From positions 90,110 through 154,109 of the forward strand of contig CALRPY020000002.1 in assembly GCA_943370145.1 (NCBI GenBank): 64,000 bases of DNA, in the 5' to 3' direction. Of the stretch, positions 24,281 through 33,015 are shown piece after piece. A model generated the notes under the pieces. It was not told the DNA's origin. It made no database searches and worked only from the letters and a program-made list of their open reading frames with translations. The translations under genes and the position numbers were made by a program. The stretch's first letter is position 1. Every line of letters begins with the position of its first letter. This DNA comes from Ga0077536 sp943370145. Its GTDB lineage: Bacteria; Pseudomonadota; Gammaproteobacteria; Ga0077536.

Positions 24281-26356
24281 TCACGGCAGCGTGATGGACA
24301 GCGTCAGGCGGAAGGTGCGCGGCTCCACCGGATGAAAATGGATGTCCGGCACCGGCGACGCTTCGCCCGGCAACCGTGATTCGTAGAAATAGGTGATGTC
24401 GTTGTCCTCGCTGTCGAGCAGGTTGAAGCCGGCCAGGGTCAACGCGACGCGCGGATCGAAGCGATAGCTCACCTGTCCATTCATCACCGTGGTGGCCGAC
24501 GAACGCGCACTGTCATCCTCGATCAGCGGCGCGGCGCCAAAGCGTCGCAGGCGCAGTCCCGCCTCCCACGGCGAGTCGGTCGTGATGGTCGCGCCGACCG
24601 ATGCAACATCCTCGACGGCGTTCGGGATCCGGTCCGCGCCCGGCGCATCGACGAAACGTGCGTTCGACCACGCGTAGTCCGCGTCGATCAGCAGCCACGC
24701 CAGCGGCTGCCACAGTGCGGAGACTTCCGTGCCGTAGCGCTCGCTCTCCCCGCTGGCTTCGGTCACGCCCGCGTCGCCGACATACACGAGTTCCGAGTCC
24801 AGGTTGAGCCACCACACCGAAGTCGCCAGCTGCACGCCGGGCACCAGCGCCGTCCGGAAGCCGAGGTCCACACCGGTGGCGCCCACCAGCGGTTCGACGG
24901 CGGACGTCGGGGTCACGCCGTCCGTCGGGTCGACCCTGATTGTCGCGCCTCGTGCATCGTTGCTGTGGAAGCCACGCCCGACATTGACGAAGAACTCCGT
25001 CTTCCGCCACGGGCCGAGCACAAAGTTGATCTTGGGGCTCCCGATCGTATCGTCGGCCTTGCCGCTGTTGGCTGCGACGATGCTCTCCACGTCGAAGCGA
25101 TAGTGATCGACGCGCACACCGAATGTCGCCCGCAGCCAATCCGTCAGCGGCGCCTCGGCTTCGCCGTACAGCGCAAACGCGGACTCGCCGACATCGTCCT
25201 CGCGTACGGTCCCGAGCCGGTCGCGCGCGACGGTCCGGTAAAGGCCGACCTTGCCTATGTCATCGTGGCGGATCTGCGCACCTGCGGTGAGACGCCCCTC
25301 ACGGCCGAGAAAGTCGAAGCCGCGTCCCACGCGACTGCGAAAACCGTAGACGCGGCGCTCGTCGAACTGCTCGAACTGATCGCCATTGAACGGGTCGTCC
25401 AGGAAATAGGTGAAGTTCGAGTACAGCTGGAGGCGGTAGTCCAGCGCATACGCGGCGACGTCCCACTGGTAGTCGCCCAGGGTACCGCGCCGATCACCCG
25501 ATAGGCTGTAGCGGTGGGTGTCCCCGCCGACGCCGCGATCGAGCGCGCCAAAACGATCGATGAGTCCGCGCTGCACCGCGCGCAGCGGGATCTGGTCCGG
25601 CGACCGCCATTCGTTGTCGTAGAACATCATCGCCAGCGTGCCACCCGCGAGTTCGTCACCGCCGCTGTACTTCACGAGGCCGCTGATGCGCTGGATGGCC
25701 TGGCGCAATGCCCACGGGCCGTCGTACTCGGCATATTGCACGCCGGCGAGCAGATCGCCCTGGCCGAGGCGGAAGGACCCTGCGCCGTAGCCTTCGACGC
25801 GATCGTATTCGCCAACCGTGAACTCGGCGACCGGTGCCGGCAGCGAGCGCGCGTAGCGGAAGTCGGCCGAACCGGCGGTCGCGAAATCACCGACGCTCGC
25901 GTAATACGGGCCCTTGCGGTAGTCGAGACTCTCGACCAGCGGCGCGATCAGGAAATTCAGATCCGCATAACCCTGGCCGTGGCCGTGCGTCGGCATGTTC
26001 ACCGGCAGCCCATCGACCCACACGGCGAAGTCGGTGCCATGGTCGAGGTTGAAGCCGCGCAGGAAATACTGGTTCGCCTTGCCTTCCCCGCTGTGCTGGG
26101 TGGCGATGAGGCCGGGCGTGAACTCCAGCAACTCGGCCGCGCGCGAGACCGGACGCTGCGCGATCTGATCGGACAGCACGACACCCTCACTTGCGGAGAC
26201 GGGGCGTCCGGCGAGTTCATCGGGCCTTGCGCTCACGACGATTTCCCCCAGCGACTCGGTCGGCAAACCTGCCGCGCCGGCGGCATTCGCGGCTGCCACG
26301 CAGGCCAGCGCAAGCCCGTGGCGGGCCGCTGTGGTGAGCATCGGAAAACGGGACAT
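24281..26356 (-). CDS. TonB-dependent outer-membrane receptor
   Basis: A 691-residue outer-membrane receptor that would import a ligand with energy from TonB. It has a signal peptide (1-29, ending AAGA), a plug domain (about 35-150: ELLEFTPGLIATQHSGEGKA, FLRGFNLDHGTDFAVWVDGLPVNMPTH) and a beta-barrel ending in TFRLTLSITLP. His-rich plug motifs such as NMPTHGHGQGYADLNFL resemble receptors suspected of metal uptake; this is recollection, not proof. The ATG at 26356 has AGGAA seven bases upstream. It is divergent from a BlaI-type regulator, its most likely controller. Confidence 0.9.
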   Translation of the reverse strand: MSRFPMLTTAARHGLALACVAAANAAGAAGLPTESLGEIVVSARPDELAGRPVSASEGVVLSDQIAQRPVSRAAELLEFTPGLIATQHSGEGKANQYFLRGFNLDHGTDFAVWVDGLPVNMPTHGHGQGYADLNFLIAPLVESLDYRKGPYYASVGDFATAGSADFRYARSLPAPVAEFTVGEYDRVEGYGAGSFRLGQGDLLAGVQYAEYDGPWALRQAIQRISGLVKYSGGDELAGGTLAMMFYDNEWRSPDQIPLRAVQRGLIDRFGALDRGVGGDTHRYSLSGDRRGTLGDYQWDVAAYALDYRLQLYSNFTYFLDDPFNGDQFEQFDERRVYGFRSRVGRGFDFLGREGRLTAGAQIRHDDIGKVGLYRTVARDRLGTVREDDVGESAFALYGEAEAPLTDWLRATFGVRVDHYRFDVESIVAANSGKADDTIGSPKINFVLGPWRKTEFFVNVGRGFHSNDARGATIRVDPTDGVTPTSAVEPLVGATGVDLGFRTALVPGVQLATSVWWLNLDSELVYVGDAGVTEASGESERYGTEVSALWQPLAWLLIDADYAWSNARFVDAPGADRIPNAVEDVASVGATITTDSPWEAGLRLRRFGAAPLIEDDSARSSATTVMNGQVSYRFDPRVALTLAGFNLLDSEDNDITYFYESRLPGEASPVPDIHFHPVEPRTFRLTLSITLP

Positions 26357-26505
26357 CGGACTGTTCCTGCCGCTTGGACGACGACGCGCTTTGTAGCATC
26401 GATTTCCAAAGCCGATTAATCCTCGGACTTTTAACCGGCAGGTAACAGAATCGGCACAGACTCCAGCGACGCATCGAATCCTCTCGCAGCTTGACGAGCA
26501 CGAAG

Positions 26506-26901
26506 ATGAACTTCCGCCACTGGACACGCGCCCCGCGCTTCGGCGAGCTCGAAACGCAAATCATGGAGTGCATCTGGGCGCGCGGCGCGATGTCGGCGCG
26601 CGAGGTGCAGGATGCGCTGAGCGATCGCCAGCTGTCATTGAGCACGGTCCAGTCGACCCTCGAGAGACTCTCCCGCAAGCACGTGCTCAGGCGCGAGAAA
26701 CACAGCCGTGCCTTCGTTTATGCCGCCACCGTCGATCGGACCGAGCTGATCGGGCGCCTGCTGCGGGATTTGTCGGATGAATTCGCGACCGGCAGATTCG
26801 AGCCGCTCTTCAGTGGCTTCCTGACCCTCGTCGACGAACTCGAGCCGGCACGCGCCCAGGCCGCCCTGGAGACCTTGCGCAAGCATATCGAGGACAAGTG
26901 A
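26506..26901 (+). CDS. BlaI/MecI/CopY-family repressor
   Basis: A 131-residue winged-helix repressor. The HTH region reads FGELETQIMECIWARGAMSAREVQDALSDRQLSLSTVQSTLERLSRKHVLRREKHSRAFVY, typical of BlaI/MecI/CopY, and the C-terminal helices would dimerise. The ATG at 26506 was chosen; a TTG at 26491 is in frame. It is followed after 13 bp by an M56 peptidase gene, the usual BlaR1-type partner, and faces the TonB receptor gene across 149 bp, which probably contains its operator. I did not find a clean palindrome there. Confidence 0.88.
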   Translation: MNFRHWTRAPRFGELETQIMECIWARGAMSAREVQDALSDRQLSLSTVQSTLERLSRKHVLRREKHSRAFVYAATVDRTELIGRLLRDLSDEFATGRFEPLFSGFLTLVDELEPARAQAALETLRKHIEDK

Positions 26902-26914
26902 GGCGCGCCGCGCG

Positions 26915-27862
26915 ATGGTCGATGCGCCGCTCGTTCTGCCGCTGCTGACCTGCGGGCTCCTGTGGTGGCTCTTTGCCGCGATGGCGGCCGGCGCCTTGCC
27001 GTGGCTGCTGCGGGGGCTGCGTCGTCTCGTCCCCCACCAGCGCTCGCTGTGCCTGCTCGGCGTCGCGCTGTACCCCCCGGCCATCGCCGCAGGTTTGAGT
27101 TTCCTGGTCTACACGCCGGCGCTGACCGCGCTTGCCGTCGACGCGCACTGCCACGATGGCGTGTGCGGACTCCACGTGCCGGTGCTCAGGGCCTCCAGCG
27201 GACTGGCCCTGCTCACCACCGCAACGCTGTTCACCACGCTGGTCGTCGCGCTGTGTTGCCTGGGCGTCGCCCTGTGGCGCAGCGCCCGCATGACGCGCCT
27301 CGTGGCGCGGCTGGCGCACCGGGACGATGGGCGCGATTTCCGGCTGATTGACAGCGATCGCCTGATCGCCTGCTGCCTCGGGATCCTGCATCCGACGATC
27401 GTGATCTCGAGCGGCCTGCTTGCGCGCGCCGAGCCGCGCCAGCTCGACGTCATCCTGATGCACGAACATGCGCACCGCTACCGTCTCGACAACCTGCGGC
27501 ACCTGCTGGCGGGAGTCTCCACGCTGGTCTGGCCGGCCGCGCGGCGCGCCCAGCTGTTGCTGGAACTGCGGCTCGCCGCCGAGCAGAGTTGCGACCACGC
27601 GGTTGCCGCGGTGGCGGGCGACACGCGAGTCGTTGCCGGCACGATCGGCCACCTGCGCGGCCTTCACCACGCGGATGGGCCTCGCGCACCGGACGCCGAC
27701 CTGTTCGTGGCCGCGCGCCTCACGGCACTCGCTCGCGGCGACTGGGTGATCCTGTCGCGCGGCCGCGCCTGGTCAGCCCTCGCCCTGCTGATGAGCATGC
27801 CGCTCTGCGCGTTGAGCTACCCCTTGCATCGGCTGTTCGAATTGCTCGTCTCAACGCTGTGA
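26915..27862 (+). CDS. M56 (BlaR1-like) membrane metallopeptidase
   Basis: A 315-residue integral membrane protein with the zinc motif MHEHAHRYRLDN (HExxH) in a cytoplasmic loop between membrane segments, as in BlaR1/MecR1. Other segments are near residues 5-30, 45-70, 95-120 and 285-305. Unlike BlaR1 it has no C-terminal penicillin-binding sensor domain: the protein ends shortly after the last membrane segment. Signal detection must therefore use the loops (for instance HCHDGVCGLHV near residue 80, which has Cys and His) or a partner. It is paired with the BlaI-type repressor and convergent with the oxygenase gene. Confidence 0.87.
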   Translation: MVDAPLVLPLLTCGLLWWLFAAMAAGALPWLLRGLRRLVPHQRSLCLLGVALYPPAIAAGLSFLVYTPALTALAVDAHCHDGVCGLHVPVLRASSGLALLTTATLFTTLVVALCCLGVALWRSARMTRLVARLAHRDDGRDFRLIDSDRLIACCLGILHPTIVISSGLLARAEPRQLDVILMHEHAHRYRLDNLRHLLAGVSTLVWPAARRAQLLLELRLAAEQSCDHAVAAVAGDTRVVAGTIGHLRGLHHADGPRAPDADLFVAARLTALARGDWVILSRGRAWSALALLMSMPLCALSYPLHRLFELLVSTL

Positions 27863-27885
27863 AGGACGCTTGATGGAGCGCCGCT

Positions 27886-28512
27886 TCAGGCGTTGAGGCT
27901 GATCGCGTAACCCCAGCTGTCGAGCCGTGAAGGAATCGCGTTGAACGCGATGGACACGCGACGGTTTCCCATGTTGGCCGGCACCTCGTGCAGCAGATAG
28001 CTCGGCCACAACGCGAGATCGCCCGGCAGCACCTTCGGCAGCACCCACTTCGTGCCGTTGTACGACCCGACCCGGGACCGCTCGTTGTTGTTGCTGAAGA
28101 CGAACTCGGCCGTGCCCATCGCCCGGTGGAAAACAGTATGGGCCGATGGGTCAACCGGGGTCAGGTAGAGCACGCCGGAGATGAAACTGTTCGCGTGCGC
28201 ATGCAGCGACTGGTAACCCCCCTGCTCCAGCACGTTGATCCACATCTCCTTCACGGTCCATTCCAGCATTTCACCGAACAGCGTCGCGCCGAACTGCACG
28301 ATGCGCGGCATCACCAGGGCGGCGATCTGGGCATACAGCGCATCGTTGTCCGGGCGCATGATCCGCGTGTGCGACAGGTTCGTGGACCTGGCATTGGTGG
28401 CCAGCGTTTCGCCCTCGGCGCGCTCCAGCAGGGCGTCGATGAGGCCGGCGCCGAGCAAGCGCTCCACGCGCATGAAGGGCACCGGGAAAAGACCCAGGAT
28501 CTGCGCGCTCAT
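27886..28512 (-). CDS. Putative 2OG-Fe(II) oxygenase (second of a pair)
   Basis: A 208-residue protein resembling the TIGR02466 group of putative 2-oxoglutarate/Fe(II) oxygenases. The double-stranded beta-helix core is suggested by WINVLEQGGYQSLHAHANSFISGVLYL (HxHxN in place of the usual HxD), PGDLALWPSYLLHEVPANMGNRRVSIAFN (distal His and Arg). It is related to the gene just upstream, with the same YxSLHxHxN and SxAFN motifs, so the pair probably arose by duplication. Its ATG overlaps that gene's stop (ATGA). It is last in a seven-gene operon. Substrate unknown. Confidence 0.8.
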   Translation of the reverse strand: MSAQILGLFPVPFMRVERLLGAGLIDALLERAEGETLATNARSTNLSHTRIMRPDNDALYAQIAALVMPRIVQFGATLFGEMLEWTVKEMWINVLEQGGYQSLHAHANSFISGVLYLTPVDPSAHTVFHRAMGTAEFVFSNNNERSRVGSYNGTKWVLPKVLPGDLALWPSYLLHEVPANMGNRRVSIAFNAIPSRLDSWGYAISLNA

Positions 28513-29195
28513 GCCGACGGGCCTTCCATCGCCAGGATGCTGACGTTGAACGCGACACTGATCCGCTCCGCGCTGCCGAAGTACGGATGAACGAAGTGCT
28601 GCAACCATGATGGAAACACGATCATCTGCCCCGCGCGGGGACTGAGCAGGAAGCGGCCGTAGAGATTAGTGAGGTCCGCGTAACGCAGGCTTGCGCCCGG
28701 GCGCGGATCCACGAGTTCCAGTTTGCCGCTCAGCGGGTGGCCGTCCACGGCTTCGTTGTCCGTGACGTAGTAGACACCGGACCAGAATGCGTTGGGGTGG
28801 TTGTGCAGGCTGTGGTAGCCGCCGGGTGCCAGCACATTGGCCCAGGACTCGACATCGAAGCGGATGCGCTGGGGCGCCGCCTGCGGTCGCGCGACGCGGC
28901 GCGTGAGATCGTTGATGACCCGCTCCACCCGCTGGGCCAGTTCGCGCACGCATGGCACATCGCGCTGGAGGAATTCGAGATCCGAGTGCCAGCCGCCGAC
29001 ATTGCTCCGTGTCAGCCCCGCACCCTGCCTCGCTTCGTGGACAATCAGCGCCCGCAATTCGGCATTGAGCGGCTCGCTGTCGGGCCAGACGAGATTCATC
29101 AGCGGTGTCGAGAAGCACATCAGCAAGGCATCGTCGATCGTGGTCTGCGCGGGCAGGGCCTGCGCCGCGGCGGCGGGCGTCTCATTCGTGGTCAT
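28509..29195 (-). CDS. Putative 2OG-Fe(II) oxygenase (first of a pair)
   Basis: A 228-residue protein of the same family as its downstream neighbour. Core motifs are SWANVLAPGGYHSLHNHPNAFWSGVYYV and AGQMIVFPSWLQHFVHPYFGSAERISVAFNV; an N-terminal LVWPDSEPLNAELRALI region precedes them. The ATG at 29195 has GGAAA upstream; a TTG at 29225 overlapping the previous stop is less likely. Both oxygenases may act on the same or successive substrates in the operon's pathway; this is inferred only from linkage. Confidence 0.8.
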   Translation of the reverse strand: MTTNETPAAAAQALPAQTTIDDALLMCFSTPLMNLVWPDSEPLNAELRALIVHEARQGAGLTRSNVGGWHSDLEFLQRDVPCVRELAQRVERVINDLTRRVARPQAAPQRIRFDVESWANVLAPGGYHSLHNHPNAFWSGVYYVTDNEAVDGHPLSGKLELVDPRPGASLRYADLTNLYGRFLLSPRAGQMIVFPSWLQHFVHPYFGSAERISVAFNVSILAMEGPSA

Positions 29196-29221
29196 GGCAT
29201 TTCCAGGCTGGGATTGATGGG

Positions 29222-31798
29222 TCAACCGCCGAACAGCGACTCGCGCAGCGCGCGAGCCTCGGTGCGGCCCGGGTTGGCCGACTCGAGTTCGCGCAGCAGC
29301 GCGAGTGTCAGTTGCGGATCGGATTCGTAGAGCGCCCCCGCGAGACCGAGCAGTGGGCGATAGGCCGGGTCGAAATCGGGACTCATGCGCACGATGCGCA
29401 ACAGTGGCTCACGGGTGCGTTCGAGCAGTCGTCGCGGGTCGGGATCCGGCCGGATGCCCGCGCCAGCCCGTAGAAAGGCATCGCGCGCTTCGCGATAGCG
29501 GGCGAGGCGCCGCGTGAACTCGTCCTCGCCCGCATGGCCGGGCGCCGTCGCGCTCGACAGCTCGTCCAGCAGCGCCAGCACGCGCCCTTCGGCGGGTGCC
29601 TGGTCCTGGTACACGAAGCTGGGCGCCTGGTAGGTGACGCGCGGCAGGTCATCCGTATTGATAGGGCCGGAGCCGGCAAAGTCGTGCAGCCTCTCGGCGC
29701 GTGCGAGCAGGCCGCCCAGCAGCGCGAAGTCGGAATCGAGGCGCATCTCGCGCAGTTCGGCCGCCAGGCGGGGGTCCGCCAGTCTGGGGGCGAGATGGCC
29801 GGCAAGTGCCTGTGTCGGTGCGTCCCGGTAGCCGACCAGCGCGACTATCGGCATGCCGAGGCTCAGGTGACCCAGATGGAGTTCGGCGCGGGGAAATTCC
29901 TGCAGGAAGGTGCGTGCGATGAGGCGCAAGGTTGGCAGATCGAGCTGGTAGAGCGGAAGCCACTGGCAGAACAGCCCGCCCTCGCGCAGGCGTCCGCGGA
30001 CCGCCGCGAAATGCTCCCGCGTGTACAGCGTACCGCCGCCATCCCGCGACGGGTGGAAGAGATCGGCGACGATGACGTCGTAGCGCTCGCGTGTCGCGCT
30101 CACGTAGCGCCTCGCGTCCGCCGCGACGACGTGCAGACGGGGCGCGTGCGCGGGCAGGTCCGCAAACAGCGGATCGAACAACGCGAGCAGTGGCAGGATT
30201 TCCGGCAGCAGCTCGACCCCTGTGGCCGCAAGGCCCGGATGCGCGGCCGCGGCCGCGAAGGTCATGCCCGGACCGAGTCCGAGGAACAGCGCATCGCGCG
30301 GTGCCGGATGCAGCAGCAGCGGGATGTGTGCCTGTCGCCGATCGGAGTAGCGGGTCGCGGTGCCGCCCATGGTGAAGCGCTCGTCCACTTTGAGCTGGCG
30401 CGTGCCCCCACCGTCATCGACCACCGACACTGCGGCCATGCTGCCGTCGACGTGGTGTAACAGTTTGCCGCCTTGCGGCACCGTCACCAGGTGCAGCGCG
30501 GGCGCGAAGGCCCATAACGCGAGGGTCGACGCAGCCAGCCCCGGCGCAGCGGGATGCCGCCACGCGCGCCCGCTCAGCAGCGGGAGGTAGCCCGAGGCAA
30601 GGGCCAGCGCCGCGAGTTTGGCGCCGGCGGTTGGCAGCACCAGGACGCCGACGACGAAGGGCGCCAGCGCCGCCCCCAGCGTGTTCGCGGCCAGCGCGCG
30701 GCCGAGGTCGATACGTGCCGCATGCACCAGGTGTGAGAACAGGGCACCCATCGCGAGCGTGGGCGCCAGCAACACGGCGGCGGCGAGGGCCATCTCGGCC
30801 GCGATGCCGGCGAAGGGACCGGCGCCGAAGGTCGAGAGCAGTACGCCGTGCAGCCCGCGGCTGAACCACAGCAGGATGATGGCCGCGAGGCAAGTCACCG
30901 TGGTGGCCAGCAGCAGGCCGTCGAGCGTGCGCCTGAAGTCCGCACCCGGTCTGCGCCGTTGCCAGTACGCGGCGCCAAGCGCGGTGCCCAGCAGGTACAC
31001 GGCAAGGACCGCGCCGAAAGTGTAGACGGTGTTTTCGAGCACCTGCGCGAGTACCCGCACGACCAGCACCTCGAATCCGACCCCGAGCAGCCCGGTCGCG
31101 AACAGCACGGGCAGCAGGTGGCGCGGCGGCGCGGCGGCGTTCGGCGTATTCCCGGTAGCATGGGAGGACGCGGTGTCGCGGTGGCTCGCAAGGAAAATCG
31201 CGGCAGCGCAGCCGAGGTTCAGCAGCGCGAGCGCGCAGAGCGTGCGCGAGTTGCCGACGGCGGGCAGCAGGACGAAGGTAGCCAGCAGGGTGCCGAATAC
31301 CGCACCGGCGGTGTTCGCCGCATAGAGGCCTGGCAGGCAGCGCGGCGCACCCGTCGTCGTCGCGACGATCCGCTCCATCGCCGGCAGCGTCGCGCCCATC
31401 GCGCAAGTGGCTGGCAGCAAAAGCACGAAGCTCGCGCCGAAGGCGAGCGACCAGTGCAGCCAGGCCGCCGGCGTCGGGCCCATCGCCATCGCGAGCAGGC
31501 CTGCCGCGGTGGGCGCCGCCGCCATCAGCACCAGCGCCCACAGGGCGATGACGATCTCGAGCGCCGCGTACCAGCGGACCGGATGGGCACTGCGCCGGAT
31601 GCGGTCGTGCAGGACGAGCGCGCCCAGCGCGAGCCCCGTGAAGAATGCGCTCAGCACCGCCAGAACGGCGATCACTTCGTGCCCGAGGAAGGAGGTGAGC
31701 ACGCGCGTCCACACGATCTCGTAACCGAGGCCGGCGGCGCCCGACAGCAGCATCACCAAGTGCAGCGCTCCGCTGCGATGGTGGCCGGCAGCGCTCAT
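29222..31798 (-). CDS. Multi-span membrane protein fused to a spermidine-synthase-like domain
   Basis: An 858-residue fusion. Residues about 1-430 form 12 or more hydrophobic segments in two repeats, both beginning with a GLGYEIVWTRVL or GVGFEVLVVRVL type motif. Residues about 440-700 form a Rossmann methyltransferase-like domain of the spermidine synthase family: FLGLGPGMTFAAAA (nucleotide loop near 500), TGVELLPEILPLL, YDVIVADLFHPSRDG (the Asp of the catalytic D-x-x-H/P region) and LYTREHF. A 150-residue C-terminal tail follows. Such fusions are common but their products are mostly uncharacterised. It overlaps the upstream HupE-like gene by 4 nt, so it is part of the operon. Confidence 0.86.
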   Translation of the reverse strand: MSAAGHHRSGALHLVMLLSGAAGLGYEIVWTRVLTSFLGHEVIAVLAVLSAFFTGLALGALVLHDRIRRSAHPVRWYAALEIVIALWALVLMAAAPTAAGLLAMAMGPTPAAWLHWSLAFGASFVLLLPATCAMGATLPAMERIVATTTGAPRCLPGLYAANTAGAVFGTLLATFVLLPAVGNSRTLCALALLNLGCAAAIFLASHRDTASSHATGNTPNAAAPPRHLLPVLFATGLLGVGFEVLVVRVLAQVLENTVYTFGAVLAVYLLGTALGAAYWQRRRPGADFRRTLDGLLLATTVTCLAAIILLWFSRGLHGVLLSTFGAGPFAGIAAEMALAAAVLLAPTLAMGALFSHLVHAARIDLGRALAANTLGAALAPFVVGVLVLPTAGAKLAALALASGYLPLLSGRAWRHPAAPGLAASTLALWAFAPALHLVTVPQGGKLLHHVDGSMAAVSVVDDGGGTRQLKVDERFTMGGTATRYSDRRQAHIPLLLHPAPRDALFLGLGPGMTFAAAAAHPGLAATGVELLPEILPLLALFDPLFADLPAHAPRLHVVAADARRYVSATRERYDVIVADLFHPSRDGGGTLYTREHFAAVRGRLREGGLFCQWLPLYQLDLPTLRLIARTFLQEFPRAELHLGHLSLGMPIVALVGYRDAPTQALAGHLAPRLADPRLAAELREMRLDSDFALLGGLLARAERLHDFAGSGPINTDDLPRVTYQAPSFVYQDQAPAEGRVLALLDELSSATAPGHAGEDEFTRRLARYREARDAFLRAGAGIRPDPDPRRLLERTREPLLRIVRMSPDFDPAYRPLLGLAGALYESDPQLTLALLRELESANPGRTEARALRESLFGG

Positions 31799-32403
31799 GC
31801 GGGGGCGAAGGCGAGTCCGATCATCATGATGCCGATCGCAGCGATCCAGCTGCCCGCCGCGCGCAAGGCGATCGCGCCCCAGTCACGCAGCGCGGCGAGC
31901 CGGTGCGCACCTGCCGTGACCAGCGTCAGCGACAGGTAGGCGGCGCAGCCGACGCCGCTGACGAACAGGAGGAGATCGCCACCTGCCGCGTGCGCGAGGC
32001 CGTTGTCGTAACCGTGGGTCACCCCCACGAGCACGGCCAGTGCGACGAGGAGGCCGGCCCGCAGGCGGGGCGCAATGGCCACGACGAGGCCGAGCAGCAC
32101 GAAAGAGGCGGCATTGGCGCTCGTTATCCCCGTCAGTCCCGGCAGCAGCTGAGGCGCCGCGGCACCGAGCGCGACGGCCAGCGGGAACACGACGAGCAGG
32201 ACGCGCGAGGCATGGACGGTCTGCAGGCCCGCGAGCAGGGCCAGGGCGACCCACGGCAGAACGTTCTCGAAGGCTGTCAGCGGGTGCATCAGGCCGACGT
32301 AAAAGTCGCCGAAGCGCGCCGATACGAGGTGCGCGTTCGCGGAGGCGGGGAGCGCCATGAGCAGCGCCGCCGCCCGCCATGTCCGACGAATCCGCGGCCT
32401 CAT
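31795..32403 (-). CDS. HupE/UreJ-like membrane protein, diverged
   Basis: A 202-residue polytopic membrane protein with a signal-like start (ALLMALPASANAH) and six or so hydrophobic segments. FYVGLMHPLTAFENVLPWVALALLAG aligns by eye with the HPxxGxDH motif of HupE/UreJ, and LVGVTHGYDNGLAHAAGG with its second His motif, but several metal-motif residues are changed. It overlaps both neighbours by 4 nt (ATGA each side). It may be a non-transporting or re-specialised paralogue of the next gene. Confidence 0.68.
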   Translation of the reverse strand: MRPRIRRTWRAAALLMALPASANAHLVSARFGDFYVGLMHPLTAFENVLPWVALALLAGLQTVHASRVLLVVFPLAVALGAAAPQLLPGLTGITSANAASFVLLGLVVAIAPRLRAGLLVALAVLVGVTHGYDNGLAHAAGGDLLLFVSGVGCAAYLSLTLVTAGAHRLAALRDWGAIALRAAGSWIAAIGIMMIGLAFAPA

Positions 32404-33005
32404 GCGCCGAGCACGCCGGCGTGCGCGAGCAGGAACCAGCCGCCGACCAGCGCCACGCCGCCGCCGCAGGCACGCACGAGCAGCGCCCCCGACGGGCGGT
32501 GCTCGTGCGTGCCGATCAGGATGCCGGCGAGATGCAGCAGGCCGGTGGCAAGCACGAATCCAACCCCGTAGGCGAGCGGATTGGCGGCCGCAGGGAGTTC
32601 GGCCCCATGCGCGTGGCCGTGGAAGATCGCGAAGACCGCGACGATGGTCGCCGCGATCGGGAGTGACGGTCGTGTGCAGGTGGCGACGAGCATGCCGAGC
32701 GCGATGGCCGAGCCGGCGACTCCGACCTCGACCATCGGCAACGGCACTCGCAGCACCCCCAGCAGACCGCCGAGGGCCATCACGCTGGGAAACGTGATCG
32801 GCAGCGCCCACACCGCCGGGCGTCCCAGCTGGGCGCCCCACAGACCGACCGCGACCATTGCCACCAGGTGATCGAAGCCGAGCACGGGGTGCAGCACGCC
32901 GCTGACGAAGCCGCCGGCCAGTCCCTCCTGCGAGTGGGCCCGCGCGACCCCGCAGGCACAGACGCACAGCAGGGCGAGCACAGGTTGCAGGGCATGTTTC
33001 ATCAT
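32400..33005 (-). CDS. HupE/UreJ-family metal permease
   Basis: A 201-residue membrane protein of the HupE/UreJ secondary transporter family, members of which are associated with nickel or cobalt uptake. A cleavable signal (ending VARAH) is followed by the diagnostic HPVLGFDHLVAMVAVG (HPxxGxDH), IFHGHAHGAELP in segment four and a His pair in GTHEHRPSG. No hydrogenase or urease genes are in the window, so the ion and its use are open. It starts at 33005 or the next Met, 10 bp after its upstream neighbour, and overlaps the following gene. Confidence 0.85.
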   Translation of the reverse strand: MMKHALQPVLALLCVCACGVARAHSQEGLAGGFVSGVLHPVLGFDHLVAMVAVGLWGAQLGRPAVWALPITFPSVMALGGLLGVLRVPLPMVEVGVAGSAIALGMLVATCTRPSLPIAATIVAVFAIFHGHAHGAELPAAANPLAYGVGFVLATGLLHLAGILIGTHEHRPSGALLVRACGGGVALVGGWFLLAHAGVLGA

Positions 33006-33015
33006 CAGGCTCCCG

